A stretch of 64,000 nucleotides of DNA from Ewingella sp049889095 (GCA_049889095.1 JBLJFK010000002.1), one strand, 5' to 3'. Counted from the first letter of the stretch, positions 50,757 through 59,927 are shown. Notes: a model not told the origin generated them from the letters alone. Numbers and translations are program-made.

Positions 50757-51265
50757 CTACAATAACAGCTGACCCAGAGCCAATATGCTGAAAAAGCATG
50801 TCAGATTACGACGGACGATGCGGGAAGATGAAGAAAAACAGAGATAGAAATCAATGGTTCTTTTGAAAATGAAAAAACCAGGGCAAAAAATCATAACTTT
50901 TATATAAATATCAATAAATTGTAAAATATTACGCTCTAAATCAAAACTTTCAAGAACAAATAGTCCGTTTCCCCTTAGCCCGGTCAGATAGGCTGGCAAG
51001 ATACGCAGTGGATTATTGGGAAATTTTATCTGATACTCTATTTCAATATTATACAGTTAGGATTCACACTGCTCCCAAACATTATTAAACAGCCCCACTT
51101 GATTCTTGAAATGCCAGTAGATCGCGCCCGGGATACACCTGCTGCGTTAGCAATATCAGTCAACGCAGTTGATGACGCAACTCCGCGCGCAGAGAATTCC
51201 CATATTGCAGCATTGAGAACCTGCTGTCGGGTTTCAACTGCCTGTAATTTGGTTTTTCGTGCCAT
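50757..51265 (-). pseudogene. acrR: Decayed acrR, TetR-family repressor of acrAB
   Basis: The frame from 51265 reads MARKTKLQAVETRQQVLNAA and ends AAGVSR before a one-base deletion at about 51126-51131 (CGGGCGCG where CGGGGCGCG would keep frame). The restored frame gives GAIYWHFKNQVGLFNNVWEQ then CES and a TAA stop, continues as IEIEYQIKFPNNPLRIL, then jumps to AYLTGL...ESFDLERNILQF and FCPGF, which is the AcrR C-terminus. About 75 codons in the middle are missing. Three independent lesions make it non-functional. The operator at 51293-51316 is unchanged. Confidence 0.88.
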
Positions 51266-51292
51266 GGGGTTAGCTTTTGGGGGGGTTTGATT

Positions 51293-51316
51293 TACATACT
51301 TTCTGGAATGTATGTA
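51293..51316. promoter_or_regulatory. AcrR operator of acrAB
   Basis: TACATAC...GTATGTA spans 24 bases and agrees at nearly all positions with the E. coli AcrR site (TACATACATT...AATGTATGTA). It lies between acrR and acrA. Confidence 0.88.
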
Positions 51317-51406
51317 ACATAGAACACACATATTAAAAGCGCAGCAATGGGTTTTAAAGCTTGTGATCCATTGGCCAATTTGAATTCGGACACTTGAGGT
51401 TTATTT

Positions 51407-52597
51407 ATGAAAAAAAACAGAGGGTTAACGCCTCTGGCGGTAGTTCTGATGCTTTCCGGAAGCTTAGCTCTTACAGGGTGTAATGATAAAGAAGCTCAAC
51501 AGGGTGCGCCGAAAGCGCCAGAAGTCGGCGTTGTAACGCTAAAATCTGCGCCTTTGAATGTCACTACTGAACTTCCAGGTCGTACCGCTTCCTTCCGAAT
51601 CGCTCAAGTCCGCCCACAAGTCACCGGAATTATCCTTAAACGTAATTTCGTTGAAGGCAGTGAGATTAAAGCTGGCATGTCCTTGTATCAAATTGATCCA
51701 GCCACCTATCAGGCTGCGTACGACAGCGCTAAAGGCGACTTGGTTAAAGCCCAGGCCAATGCTCAGGTTTCCCGTGTGACGGTTAACCGCTACAAACCAT
51801 TACTCGGCACCAACTACATCAGTAAACAAGATTACGACACGGCTTTCTCTACCGCTGCTCAAGCTGACGCAAGTGTCGTCGCTGCCAAAGCCGCAGTTGA
51901 ATCTGCCCGAATCAATCTGGCCTTCACCAAAGTGACTTCACCGATTTCCGGCCGCATTGGTAAATCTGCCGTTACCGAAGGCGCATTGGTAACCAATGGT
52001 CAGGCTGATGCTCTGGCGACAGTACAGCAGCTCGACCCGATCTATGTTGACGTTACTCAGTCCAGCAATGATTTCCTGCGTCTGAAACAGGAACTGGCTG
52101 ACGGTTCAATTAAACAAGCTAACGGTAAAGCCCAGGTTAAATTGCTTTTGGATAACGGTAGTGAATATTCACAGGCGGGTACATTGGAATTCTCTGATGT
52201 TACCGTTGACGAAACCACCGGCTCAATTACGTTACGCGCTGTCTTTCCTAACCCGAAAGATGAGCTGCTGCCAGGCATGTTCGTTCGTGCCCGTCTGGAT
52301 GAAGGTGTGAATGATGATGCTCTGCTGGTCCCTCAGCAAGGTATCACCCGTAACCCACGCGGTGACGCGACGGCGATGGTGGTTGGCGCAGATAACAAAG
52401 TTGAACTTCGCACTGTCACCACCACGCAGGCAATCGGCGATAAGTGGGTTGTTACCGCTGGCCTGAAATCAGGGGACAAAATCATCGTGACCGGATTGCA
52501 GAAAATCAAGCCAGGCGTGCAGGTCACTGCGCAGGAAGTCGATCAAAACGCAGCGGCTCAGAAACAAGCTGCACCTGATACAGCGCCGAAGTCTTAA
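51407..52597 (+). CDS. acrA: Multidrug efflux adaptor AcrA
   Basis: 396 aa. Periplasmic membrane-fusion lipoprotein that links AcrB to TolC. Lipoprotein signal (LAVVLMLSGSLALTGC) with the acylated Cys near residue 25; barrel-sandwich and alpha-hairpin parts (LVKAQANAQVSRVTVNRYKP, SKQDYDTAFSTAAQADASVV), then beta-barrel and membrane-proximal domains (MFVRARLDEGVNDDALLVPQ). acrB follows 17 bases downstream. Its regulator gene acrR is broken. Confidence 0.96.
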   Translation: MKKNRGLTPLAVVLMLSGSLALTGCNDKEAQQGAPKAPEVGVVTLKSAPLNVTTELPGRTASFRIAQVRPQVTGIILKRNFVEGSEIKAGMSLYQIDPATYQAAYDSAKGDLVKAQANAQVSRVTVNRYKPLLGTNYISKQDYDTAFSTAAQADASVVAAKAAVESARINLAFTKVTSPISGRIGKSAVTEGALVTNGQADALATVQQLDPIYVDVTQSSNDFLRLKQELADGSIKQANGKAQVKLLLDNGSEYSQAGTLEFSDVTVDETTGSITLRAVFPNPKDELLPGMFVRARLDEGVNDDALLVPQQGITRNPRGDATAMVVGADNKVELRTVTTTQAIGDKWVVTAGLKSGDKIIVTGLQKIKPGVQVTAQEVDQNAAAQKQAAPDTAPKS

Positions 52598-52614
52598 TTA
52601 GGAGCCGGTAATTC

Positions 52615-55600
52615 ATGGCTAAGTTTTTTATAGATCGCCCTATATTTGCATGGGTTATCGCCATCATTATCATGTTGGCGGGCGGGTTGGCAATGATGAG
52701 TTTGCCAATCGCACAGTATCCAACCATTGCGCCTCCAGCCATCCAGGTGACCGCAACTTATCCGGGTGCCGATGCGCAAACGGTTCAGGATACCGTGACT
52801 CAGGTTATTGAACAGAACATGAACGGTATCGATAACATGATGTACATGTCATCGACCAGTGACTCCTCGGGCACCGTTCAGATAACCATTACTTTTGCCT
52901 CCGGTACCGATGCGGATATCGCGCAAGTACAGGTACAGAACAAACTGCAGCTGGCGACGCCATTGCTGCCGCAGGAAGTTCAGCAACAAGGTATTTCGGT
53001 TCAGAAATCAAGCAGCAGCTTCCTGATGGTGGCCGGTTTTATTTCTAAAAATGGTTCAATGAATCAGGAAGATATCGCCGACTACGTGGGTTCTAATATT
53101 AAAGACTCCATCAGCCGTACGAACGGTGTAGGTGATGTTCAGCTGTTTGGTGCCCAGTACGCGATGCGTATCTGGATGGATCCGAACAAACTGAATAATT
53201 TCCAGATGACGCCGGTTGATGTTATCAACGCCATTAAAGTTCAGAACAACCAGATTGCGGCAGGTCAGCTTGGTGGTACTCCGCCAGTTCCCGGCCAGCA
53301 GTTGAACTCATCTATCGTGGCGCAGACGCGTCTGAAGTCTGCAGATGAATTCGGTAAAATCATCCTGAAAGTCAATGCTGATGGTTCGCAGGTTCGGCTG
53401 AAAGATGTCGCGAAAATCGAACTTGGTGGTGAAAGCTACGATGTTATTGCTCGTTTCAACGGACAACCGGCAGCAGGTTTGGGTGTTAAACTGGCCACTG
53501 GCGCTAACGCCCTTGATACCGCATCATCGGTCAAGGCAACGCTGGCTAAGCTTCAGCCATTCTTCCCGGCGGGCTTAGAAGTAGTTTACCCCTATGACAC
53601 CACGCCGTTCGTTCAAATCTCGATTAAAGAGGTAGCCAAAACACTCTTCGAAGCCATCCTTTTGGTCTTCCTGGTGATGTTCTTGTTCCTGCAAAACTTC
53701 CGCGCAACGTTGATCCCAACGATTGCCGTTCCGGTGGTTCTGTTAGGTACCTTTGCGATCCTCGCCGCGTTTGGCTATTCGATAAATACTCTGACAATGT
53801 TCGGGATGGTGCTCGCGATAGGCCTGTTGGTCGATGACGCCATCGTGGTGGTAGAGAACGTTGAACGTGTCATGGCCGAGGAAGGCCTGCCGCCAAAAGA
53901 AGCCACCAAGAAGTCGATGGAGCAGATCCAAGGCGCATTGGTAGGTATTGCCATGGTGCTGTCAGCGGTATTTATTCCGATGGCATTCTTTGGGGGTTCA
54001 ACCGGTGTTATCTACCGTCAGTTCTCCATCACTATTGTGTCCGCGATGGTGCTGTCAGTACTGGTAGCGATGATCCTGACCCCGGCACTTTGCGCCACCA
54101 TGCTTAAACCTATTGCCAAGGGCGACCACGGCGAGAAAAAAGGCTTCTTCGGCTGGTTTAACAAGAAATTTGAGCAAAGCACACACCACTACACCGACAG
54201 CATAGGCAACATTCTGCGGAGTACTGGTCGCTATCTGGTGATTTATCTGCTGATCGCTGTCGGCATGGTGTTGCTGTTTATTCGCCTGCCAACGTCCTTC
54301 CTACCGGAAGAAGACCAGGGCGTATTCCTGACCATGGCACAGTTGCCAGCAGGTGCTACTCAGGAACGTACGCAGAAAGTGCTTGATGAAATCAGCAACT
54401 ATTATCTGACGAAAGAAAAAGCCAACGTGAACTCCGTGTTTACCATTAACGGCTTTGGCTTCGCAGGTCGTGGGCAGAACACCGGGCTGGCGTTTATCAG
54501 CCTGAAAGACTGGTCTGAACGCAGTGGCGCAGAAAATAAAGTTCCGGCAATTTCCGGCCGTGCAATGCAGTATTTCAGTACCATCAAAGATGGTATGGTA
54601 TTCGCATTCAACCTGCCTGCAATCGTAGAATTGGGTAACGCTACCGGTTTCGACTTCCAGCTGATTGATCAGGCCAACCTTGGTCATGACAAGCTGACTC
54701 AGGCTCGTAACCAACTGCTGGGCATGGTTGCTCAACATCCTGATTTACTGTCGCAGGTACGTCCTAACGGTCTGGAAGATACACCGCAGTTCAAACTTGA
54801 AATCGATCAGGAGAAAGCCAGCGCGCTGGGTGTCTCATTGTCTGATATCAACACCACACTGGGTGCATCTGTTGGTGGTAGTTACGTCAATGACTTCATT
54901 GACCGTGGCCGCGTGAAGAAAGTGTATGTGCAGGCGGAAAACAAATACCGCATGTTGCCAAAAGACATCGACAATCTGTATGTCCGTGGCAGTGCCGGTC
55001 AAATGGTTCCGTTCGCGGCTTTCTCTACGGCAAAATGGGAATACGGTTCGCCTCGTCTGGAACGTTACAACGGTCTGCCATCGATGGAGATTCTGGGTCA
55101 GCCAGCTCCGGGTAAAAGCAGTGGTGCTGCCATGGAGATGATGGAATCACTGGCTTCTAAACTGCCAAGTGGTATCGGTTATGACTGGACAGGCCTCTCC
55201 TATCAGGAACGGTTATCCGGTAATCAGGCTCCAGCGGTGTACGCCATCTCACTGATTGTCGTCTTCCTGTGTCTGGCGGCCTTGTATGAAAGCTGGTCAA
55301 TACCGTTCTCTGTCATGCTGGTTGTTCCACTGGGTGTCATTGGGGCATTGATTGCAGCGACCATGCGCGGTCTGAGCAATGACGTTTACTTCCAGGTGGG
55401 TCTGTTGACCACCATTGGACTATCGGCGAAAAATGCAATCTTGATTGTTGAGTTTGCCAAAGACCTGATGGACAAGGAAGGGAAAGGCTTGATCGAGGCA
55501 ACGCTGGAAGCGGTGCGTATGCGTTTACGCCCAATTCTGATGACCTCTCTGGCCTTCATCCTCGGTGTTATGCCGCTGGTTATCAGCACTGGCGCAGGTT

Positions 55601-55767
55601 CCGGCGCTCAGAACGCAGTGGGTACCGGTGTCATGGGTGGGATGGTTACTGCAACGTTGTTGGCTATCTTCTTCGTTCCAGTCTTCTTTGTGGTGGTTCG
55701 TCGCCGCTTTAGCAAGAAGAGTGATGACGTCGAACGTACTCATACACCAGAGCATCGAAATCCGTAA
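52615..55767 (+). CDS. acrB: RND multidrug efflux pump AcrB
   Basis: 1050 aa (E. coli 1049). Inner-membrane proton antiporter of the AcrAB-TolC pump. It begins MAKFFIDRPIFAWVIAIIIM; the proton-relay aspartates are in GLLVDDAIVVVENVERV (TM4) and the partner Lys in GLSAKNAILIVEFAKDL (TM10); RND motifs such as AAFGYSINTLTMFGMVLAIG are present. All 12 membrane helices and both periplasmic loops are intact. A terminator follows at 55788-55812. Confidence 0.97.
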   Translation: MAKFFIDRPIFAWVIAIIIMLAGGLAMMSLPIAQYPTIAPPAIQVTATYPGADAQTVQDTVTQVIEQNMNGIDNMMYMSSTSDSSGTVQITITFASGTDADIAQVQVQNKLQLATPLLPQEVQQQGISVQKSSSSFLMVAGFISKNGSMNQEDIADYVGSNIKDSISRTNGVGDVQLFGAQYAMRIWMDPNKLNNFQMTPVDVINAIKVQNNQIAAGQLGGTPPVPGQQLNSSIVAQTRLKSADEFGKIILKVNADGSQVRLKDVAKIELGGESYDVIARFNGQPAAGLGVKLATGANALDTASSVKATLAKLQPFFPAGLEVVYPYDTTPFVQISIKEVAKTLFEAILLVFLVMFLFLQNFRATLIPTIAVPVVLLGTFAILAAFGYSINTLTMFGMVLAIGLLVDDAIVVVENVERVMAEEGLPPKEATKKSMEQIQGALVGIAMVLSAVFIPMAFFGGSTGVIYRQFSITIVSAMVLSVLVAMILTPALCATMLKPIAKGDHGEKKGFFGWFNKKFEQSTHHYTDSIGNILRSTGRYLVIYLLIAVGMVLLFIRLPTSFLPEEDQGVFLTMAQLPAGATQERTQKVLDEISNYYLTKEKANVNSVFTINGFGFAGRGQNTGLAFISLKDWSERSGAENKVPAISGRAMQYFSTIKDGMVFAFNLPAIVELGNATGFDFQLIDQANLGHDKLTQARNQLLGMVAQHPDLLSQVRPNGLEDTPQFKLEIDQEKASALGVSLSDINTTLGASVGGSYVNDFIDRGRVKKVYVQAENKYRMLPKDIDNLYVRGSAGQMVPFAAFSTAKWEYGSPRLERYNGLPSMEILGQPAPGKSSGAAMEMMESLASKLPSGIGYDWTGLSYQERLSGNQAPAVYAISLIVVFLCLAALYESWSIPFSVMLVVPLGVIGALIAATMRGLSNDVYFQVGLLTTIGLSAKNAILIVEFAKDLMDKEGKGLIEATLEAVRMRLRPILMTSLAFILGVMPLVISTGAGSGAQNAVGTGVMGGMVTATLLAIFFVPVFFVVVRRRFSKKSDDVERTHTPEHRNP

Positions 55768-55787
55768 TTGATTCGCCACTACTCTGA

Positions 55788-55812
55788 AAGGCCGCGTAAG
55801 CGGCCTTTTTTT
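55788..55812 (+). terminator. Terminator of acrAB
   Basis: AAGGCCGC-GTAA-GCGGCCTT followed by five further T's, about 20 bases after the acrB stop. Confidence 0.9.
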
Positions 55813-55857
55813 ATGCCTGAAGAAGCTTGAACCTGCGATAAAAACGGCGCATACTAT

Positions 55858-55872
55858 TGTTATAGTATAACA
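55858..55872 (+). promoter_or_regulatory. Zur box upstream of L31B/L36B genes
   Basis: TGTTATAGTATAACA is a perfect palindrome around G and matches the core of the enterobacterial Zur consensus (GAAATGTTATANTATAACATTTC). It lies 17 bases before the L31B start, overlapping the promoter, so zinc-loaded Zur should repress. Confidence 0.9.
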
Positions 55873-55889
55873 TAACAATTGAGGTTGTA

Positions 55890-56147
55890 ATGAAAGCCAA
55901 CATCCATCCGGCCTATCGCACCGTGGTATTCCACGACACCAGCGCTAATGAATATTTCAAAGTCGGGTCAACTATTAAAACTGACCGCACTATCGAACGG
56001 GAAGGCGCTACCTTTCCGTATATCACTATCGAGATCTCTTCTGCTTCGCACCCGTATTACACCGGTAAGCAGAAAGAGTACTCAAAAGAAGGCAGTACCG
56101 CGCGCTTCAATCAGCGTTTCGGCAGCTTCCTGAATAAGACCAAGTAA
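55890..56147 (+). CDS. rpmE2: Ribosomal protein L31 type B (zinc-independent)
   Basis: 85 aa. The sequence MKANIHPAYRTVVFHDTSAN, YFKVGSTIKTDRTI and FNQRFGSFLNKTK is the type B L31 (YkgM). It contains no cysteine at all, so it cannot bind the zinc of the normal L31. During zinc starvation it replaces the zinc form and frees the metal. It follows the Zur box and forms an operon with L36B 20 bases downstream. Confidence 0.96.
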   Translation: MKANIHPAYRTVVFHDTSANEYFKVGSTIKTDRTIEREGATFPYITIEISSASHPYYTGKQKEYSKEGSTARFNQRFGSFLNKTK

Positions 56148-56167
56148 CAAATTTTTAGGAACATCAG

Positions 56168-56308
56168 ATGCAGGTATTGAGTTCGCTACGTTCTGCTAAA
56201 GGTCGTCATCCAGATTGCAGGGTCGTGCGCCGTAAAGGTCGTATTTATGTGATTTGCAAAACTAACCCGCGTTTTAAAGCAGTACAGGGCAAGAAGAAAA
56301 AACGCTAA
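56168..56308 (+). CDS. rpmJ2: Ribosomal protein L36 type B (zinc-independent)
   Basis: 46 aa, too short for many gene finders. MQVLSSLRSAKGRHPDCRVV, then RRKGRIYVICKTNPRFKAVQ and a basic tail, is the YkgO-type L36. It keeps only two of the four zinc ligands of the normal L36. It lies 20 bases after L31B with an AGGAAC site, under the same Zur box. A terminator follows at 56341-56374. Confidence 0.94.
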   Translation: MQVLSSLRSAKGRHPDCRVVRRKGRIYVICKTNPRFKAVQGKKKKR

Positions 56309-56340
56309 GCAGCACCCTTCTTCTGCTCTCTTTACAATAG

Positions 56341-56374
56341 AAAAGCCCCGACGCTTGCCCGACGGGGCTTTTTA
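56341..56374. terminator. Terminator between rpmJ2 and the metal ABC operon
   Basis: AAAAGCCCCG (56341-56350) pairs with CGGGGCTTTT, followed by TATTT on the plus strand and preceded by A's, so it can serve both converging transcripts. Confidence 0.85.
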
Positions 56375-56435
56375 TTTACGGCTGAAATGATAAAAAACAC
56401 CTTTCCACCATCGAGCATGGAAAGGTGATAAAGCA

Positions 56436-57317
56436 TTACTTCATACTGGCTACAATAGACTCTACATTATGCTTGAACGCTTTCTCATACGTTGTTGCCG
56501 GGCCCTTAGGGCCTGAAAGTGCCTCAGGATAAAGTTCACCGCCTGCTTGTGCACCGGTAGCTGCCGCGATCTGTTTTACCAGACGAGGATCGGTCTGATT
56601 CTCAATGAAATAAGTTTTCACTTTCTCTTCTTTGATCTGTTTGATCAGAGAAGCAACACCGCTGGCGCTGGCTTCAGATTCGGTTGAGAACCCCACTGGA
56701 GCCATAAAAGTCACATTATATTCGCGGCCAAAGTAGCCAAAGGCATCGTGGCTGGTTAGCACTTTGCGATGCGCCTGCGGAATACCCTTAAATTCTGACT
56801 TGGCCCATTCGTCCAGTTTTTTGAGTTGTTCAATATAGGCACCGCCACGCTTACGGAAATAATCTGCATCTTCCGGATCGGCGGCAATCAGTGCATTCAT
56901 CACATTAGTGGCATAAATAACGCCATTTGCCATGCTGTTCCAGGCATGTGGATCAGTGATTTTTTTACCGTCATCCACCATTTGGCGCGAATTCACTCCT
57001 TCAGAAGCAGTGACCACTTTGCCTTTATAGCCCGATGCCGATACCAAACGGTCAATCCATCCTTCCAGACCCAGGCCACTCAAAAAAACCACGTCAGAAG
57101 CATTGATCGCTTTACTGTCCTTTGGTGAAGGTTCAAAACTGTGTGGATCACCATCCGGGCCAACCAGACTAGTGACCTTCACATGCTCACCACCTACCTG
57201 GTGAACGATATCCCCTAAAATTGAAAAACTGGCCACAGCATTGACGGTTTTTGCCATTGCAAGCGGGCTCGACAGCAGGGCAGCTACTGCCAGAGCAACA
57301 GGTAAACGTTTCATCAT
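56436..57317 (-). CDS. Metal ABC transporter substrate-binding protein (zinc/manganese family)
   Basis: 293 aa, cluster A-I (TroA/ZnuA) periplasmic binding protein. Signal peptide ending PLAMA; metal ligands fit His in DGDPHSFEPSPKD, His in KITDPHAWNSM, the His/Asp of LTSHDAFGYF and the late Asp in ENQTDPRLV. The His-rich loop of canonical ZnuA is absent. A Zur box controls the operon, so zinc is the likeliest cargo, though manganese or iron cannot be excluded from the protein alone. Last gene of the operon, 22 bases after the permease. Confidence 0.88.
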   Translation of the reverse strand: MMKRLPVALAVAALLSSPLAMAKTVNAVASFSILGDIVHQVGGEHVKVTSLVGPDGDPHSFEPSPKDSKAINASDVVFLSGLGLEGWIDRLVSASGYKGKVVTASEGVNSRQMVDDGKKITDPHAWNSMANGVIYATNVMNALIAADPEDADYFRKRGGAYIEQLKKLDEWAKSEFKGIPQAHRKVLTSHDAFGYFGREYNVTFMAPVGFSTESEASASGVASLIKQIKEEKVKTYFIENQTDPRLVKQIAAATGAQAGGELYPEALSGPKGPATTYEKAFKHNVESIVASMK

Positions 57318-57339
57318 TTCTCCTTTTTTGTGGTACTGC

Positions 57340-58197
57340 TTAACGGCGCGATGCGATTAACATGCCGCCCCGCGCTCCAAATAATACTGAGATAAAGAAA
57401 ATAACGCTGGCGCTGAGCACAATCGCAGGACCGGCTGGCAGGGACGCATAATAAGACCACACAAGGCCAAACAGACTGCTGATAATACCAATCACCATGG
57501 CAGTCAAAAGCGTATATGGCAGATCGCGAGCCCAAAAGCGTGCACTGGCCGCAGGTAACATCATCAGGCCGACGGACATCAGAGTGCCGAGGATTTGGAA
57601 GCCCGCCACCAGGTTGACCACCACTAATGCCAGAAAAATTCCATGTATTGCTGCCAGCCATTTACCAGCACTAACGCGCAAGAACAGTGAGTCAAAAGAC
57701 TCAATCACCAGCGCGCGGTAAACCGCAGCCAGCACCAACAGTGAAACACTGGCAATTATGCCGACCATAATGATAGCCGACGAATCGATCGCCAGAATCG
57801 AACCGAAAAGCACATGCAGTAAATCCACGCTCGAACCGCGCAATGACACCAGTGTCACTCCCAGGGCTAAAGAACCCAGATAGAATCCGGCAAAGCTGGC
57901 ATCCTCTTTTAGTTGAGTACGACGACTCACCAGTCCGGAAAGCATAGCGACGGCCAGCCCGGCGATAAATCCGCCAATCCCCATTGAAACCAGTGACATT
58001 CCAGAAATTAAATAGCCAATTGCCGCACCGGGTAATACGGCGTGCGATAAAGCGTCGCCCACCAGGCTCATACGCCGCAACAACAGGAAAACACCGAGGG
58101 GTGTAGCGCTGATGGACAGCGCCATGCAGGCAATAAGCGCGCGGCGCATAAAGCCGAATTCAATGAAAGGGTCAGCAAGTAGATGAAAAAGCAACAT
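57340..58197 (-). CDS. Metal ABC transporter permease (ZnuB-like)
   Basis: 285 aa, ABC-3 family with eight or nine membrane helices. Characteristic parts are EFGFMRRALIACMALSISAT, LGVFLLLRRMSLVGDALSHA (with the conserved DALSHAVLPG) and VNLVAGFQILGTLMSVGLMM. Its start overlaps the ATPase gene stop by one base, so the two are translated together. It forms the channel for the binding protein encoded next. Confidence 0.92.
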   Translation of the reverse strand: MLLFHLLADPFIEFGFMRRALIACMALSISATPLGVFLLLRRMSLVGDALSHAVLPGAAIGYLISGMSLVSMGIGGFIAGLAVAMLSGLVSRRTQLKEDASFAGFYLGSLALGVTLVSLRGSSVDLLHVLFGSILAIDSSAIIMVGIIASVSLLVLAAVYRALVIESFDSLFLRVSAGKWLAAIHGIFLALVVVNLVAGFQILGTLMSVGLMMLPAASARFWARDLPYTLLTAMVIGIISSLFGLVWSYYASLPAGPAIVLSASVIFFISVLFGARGGMLIASRR

Positions 58198-58934
58198 TAC
58201 GCAGTGACTCCAGCAGCAAGGCTAAACGTTTCTGTGGAAACGCAGGCATGCGTCCGGTTGGGAAAATGATTGAGCACATCATCAGTGGCCCCCCAAATAT
58301 TTCGCTCTGCGCTGAGATACAAAACCTGTGGGAAATGGCGGGCCACCATTGAAATATCATGCAGCACGGCAATGATCGTTTTTCCTTCGCTGTGCCACTG
58401 AGCAATCACTTTCAGCAGCAGCTCAATGGTCTGACTGTCGATACCTGAGAACGGCTCATCCAGCATGATAAGCGGCGCCTGCTGGATAAGTAGCCGCGCA
58501 AATAGAGTGCGCTGTAGTTGTCCACCAGAGAGATCCCCTACTGGCGAATTCGCCATTGCGCTCATGCCGACGGTACTCAGTGCCTGGATGACCTGTTCTG
58601 CCGACTGGCCACTGATACCACCGAATAGCCCACTTTGCGGCCAGCACCCCATTGCGACCAGGTCAAAAACGCTGATCGGAAACGTTCGGTCCAGTTCGGC
58701 TTGCTGGGGCAAATACGCCATACGTGGCAGCTTTCGACCACTACCTTCAGTGTTAAAAGTCATCTTGCCTGCTACGGCAGTCTGTAAACCGGCCAGTGTT
58801 TTCAATAAGGTGGATTTACCTGCACCATTAGCACCGATGATCGCAGTGAGAGAACCGGTGGTAAAACGCCCATCCAAAGGCATAGTCACAGCATGGCGGT
58901 CATAGCCGACTGAAAGTTGTTTAACTGAAATCAT
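58197..58934 (-). CDS. Metal ABC transporter ATP-binding protein (ZnuC-like)
   Basis: 245 aa from the ATG at 58934 (MISVKQLSVGYDRHAVTMPL). Walker A IIGANGAGKSTLLKTL, Q-loop YLPQQAELDR, signature GDLSGGQLQRTLFARLL, Walker B LIMLDEPFSGID and H-loop AVLHDISMV. The start overlaps the stop of a 35-aa membrane peptide gene (ATGA), which explains the weak ribosome-binding site. The frame is open 22 codons further upstream, but that overlaps the peptide gene. Confidence 0.9.
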   Translation of the reverse strand: MISVKQLSVGYDRHAVTMPLDGRFTTGSLTAIIGANGAGKSTLLKTLAGLQTAVAGKMTFNTEGSGRKLPRMAYLPQQAELDRTFPISVFDLVAMGCWPQSGLFGGISGQSAEQVIQALSTVGMSAMANSPVGDLSGGQLQRTLFARLLIQQAPLIMLDEPFSGIDSQTIELLLKVIAQWHSEGKTIIAVLHDISMVARHFPQVLYLSAERNIWGATDDVLNHFPNRTHACVSTETFSLAAGVTA

Positions 58935-59038
58935 GGCAATGAAATGGCCCAATAAATCCCACACCAAAGCAGCGCCAGAAGAATAATAACGGCGCCACAA
59001 CGGGCAAGTGAAGAGAGAGTAAACAGTGTATTGTGCAT
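58931..59038 (-). CDS. 35-aa membrane peptide, first gene of the Zur-controlled ABC operon
   Basis: A minus-strand ATG at 59038 with AGAGGT about 6 bases upstream encodes MHNTLFTLSSLARCGAVI, then ILLALLWCGIYWAISLP. It is one transmembrane helix (about 13-33) with a short polar N-terminus and two cysteines. Its TGA overlaps the ATPase start (ATGA), and the Zur box lies 15 bases before it, so it is the operon's leading gene. It could couple translation, act as a regulator or small subunit of the transporter. No known family recognised. Confidence 0.65.
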   Translation of the reverse strand: MHNTLFTLSSLARCGAVIILLALLWCGIYWAISLP

Positions 59039-59052
59039 GGAAACCTCTTTAG

Positions 59053-59067
59053 TGTTATAATATAACA
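59053..59067 (-). promoter_or_regulatory. Zur box upstream of the metal ABC operon
   Basis: TGTTATAATATAACA differs from the box before rpmE2 only at the central base. It lies just upstream of the 35-aa peptide gene and the ABC transporter genes. Confidence 0.9.
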
Positions 59068-59343
59068 TCACACATATCGCTCATATACAAGATTCTAAGT
59101 TGTAATTTTTCATGTTCAGTGATGTTAACTGACGTTAAAAAACTCATGATTGATGCTTCACTGTAGTGAGTTTTGGTTTCATTATCCGAGTGCCAGTAAA
59201 AGGTAATTAAATATGAACTCACAACAAAAAACATATAAATCAATGAGATAAAAAAAAGATACTGCGCAAAAAAAATCCCAATACAGGACACTTTTTCCAG
59301 AAAATATGCAATACTATAATTAAGTATCTTGAGAGGGGGGCGA

Positions 59344-59697
59344 GTGAAGAGATTAATCCCTTATGAAAATGATGGAAAAGAGCTTTCTGTATCATATTTA
59401 CAACATCATATTGATGCCCGTCTTTCAGATATTGAGGAGCTTTTGGTTGGTAATTTGAGTTATTACTCTGAGAATGCACAATATACGCTAGGTTCGTTGA
59501 AGGTGATGTCTATTACCGCTATTAATAATGATGTGTATTCAATGAGTTATCAGTTTAAATGGAGCATGTTCAATGATTGCCTTGACATTAATGCTGAGGA
59601 AATCACTTCCGAGAAGGTGACATTTAAAGTGAAAACATATGCGTTAGTATTTGATATCATTGATACTCAACGTTCTGCCATGGCAGATGAATTGTAA
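59344..59697 (+). CDS. Hypothetical protein, AT-rich
   Basis: 117 aa from a GTG at 59344 with a purine-rich GAGAGGGGGG site just upstream (a TTG five codons earlier is possible). Cytosolic, with mixed alpha/beta pattern: an N-terminal helix (VSYLQHHIDARLSDIEELLV) and later strands (TFKVKTYALVFDIIDT). AT-rich compared with neighbours. It lies between the metal ABC operon and tomB, where E. coli has acrB next to tomB, so it is an accessory insertion. Family not recognised. Confidence 0.6.
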   Translation: MKRLIPYENDGKELSVSYLQHHIDARLSDIEELLVGNLSYYSENAQYTLGSLKVMSITAINNDVYSMSYQFKWSMFNDCLDINAEEITSEKVTFKVKTYALVFDIIDTQRSAMADEL

Positions 59698-59927
59698 ATT
59701 TTAGTAATATATTTGTGCAGCTTTAGTAAAATAAATTGCATTTATAATGTTGTCATCTTAATACTCTCTTTCCAACGTATCAGCGTTTATTGTTGTTGAG
59801 TAACAAAGATGTTTTAGCTTGTCGTTCAATGTGTCTGGTTGTACACAGTTATCCATAAGCCATCAGGTTCTGTTGTTTACTCACTGAGTGTTATCAGCAC
59901 CGAATAAGCCATTACGGAGGGGATGAT

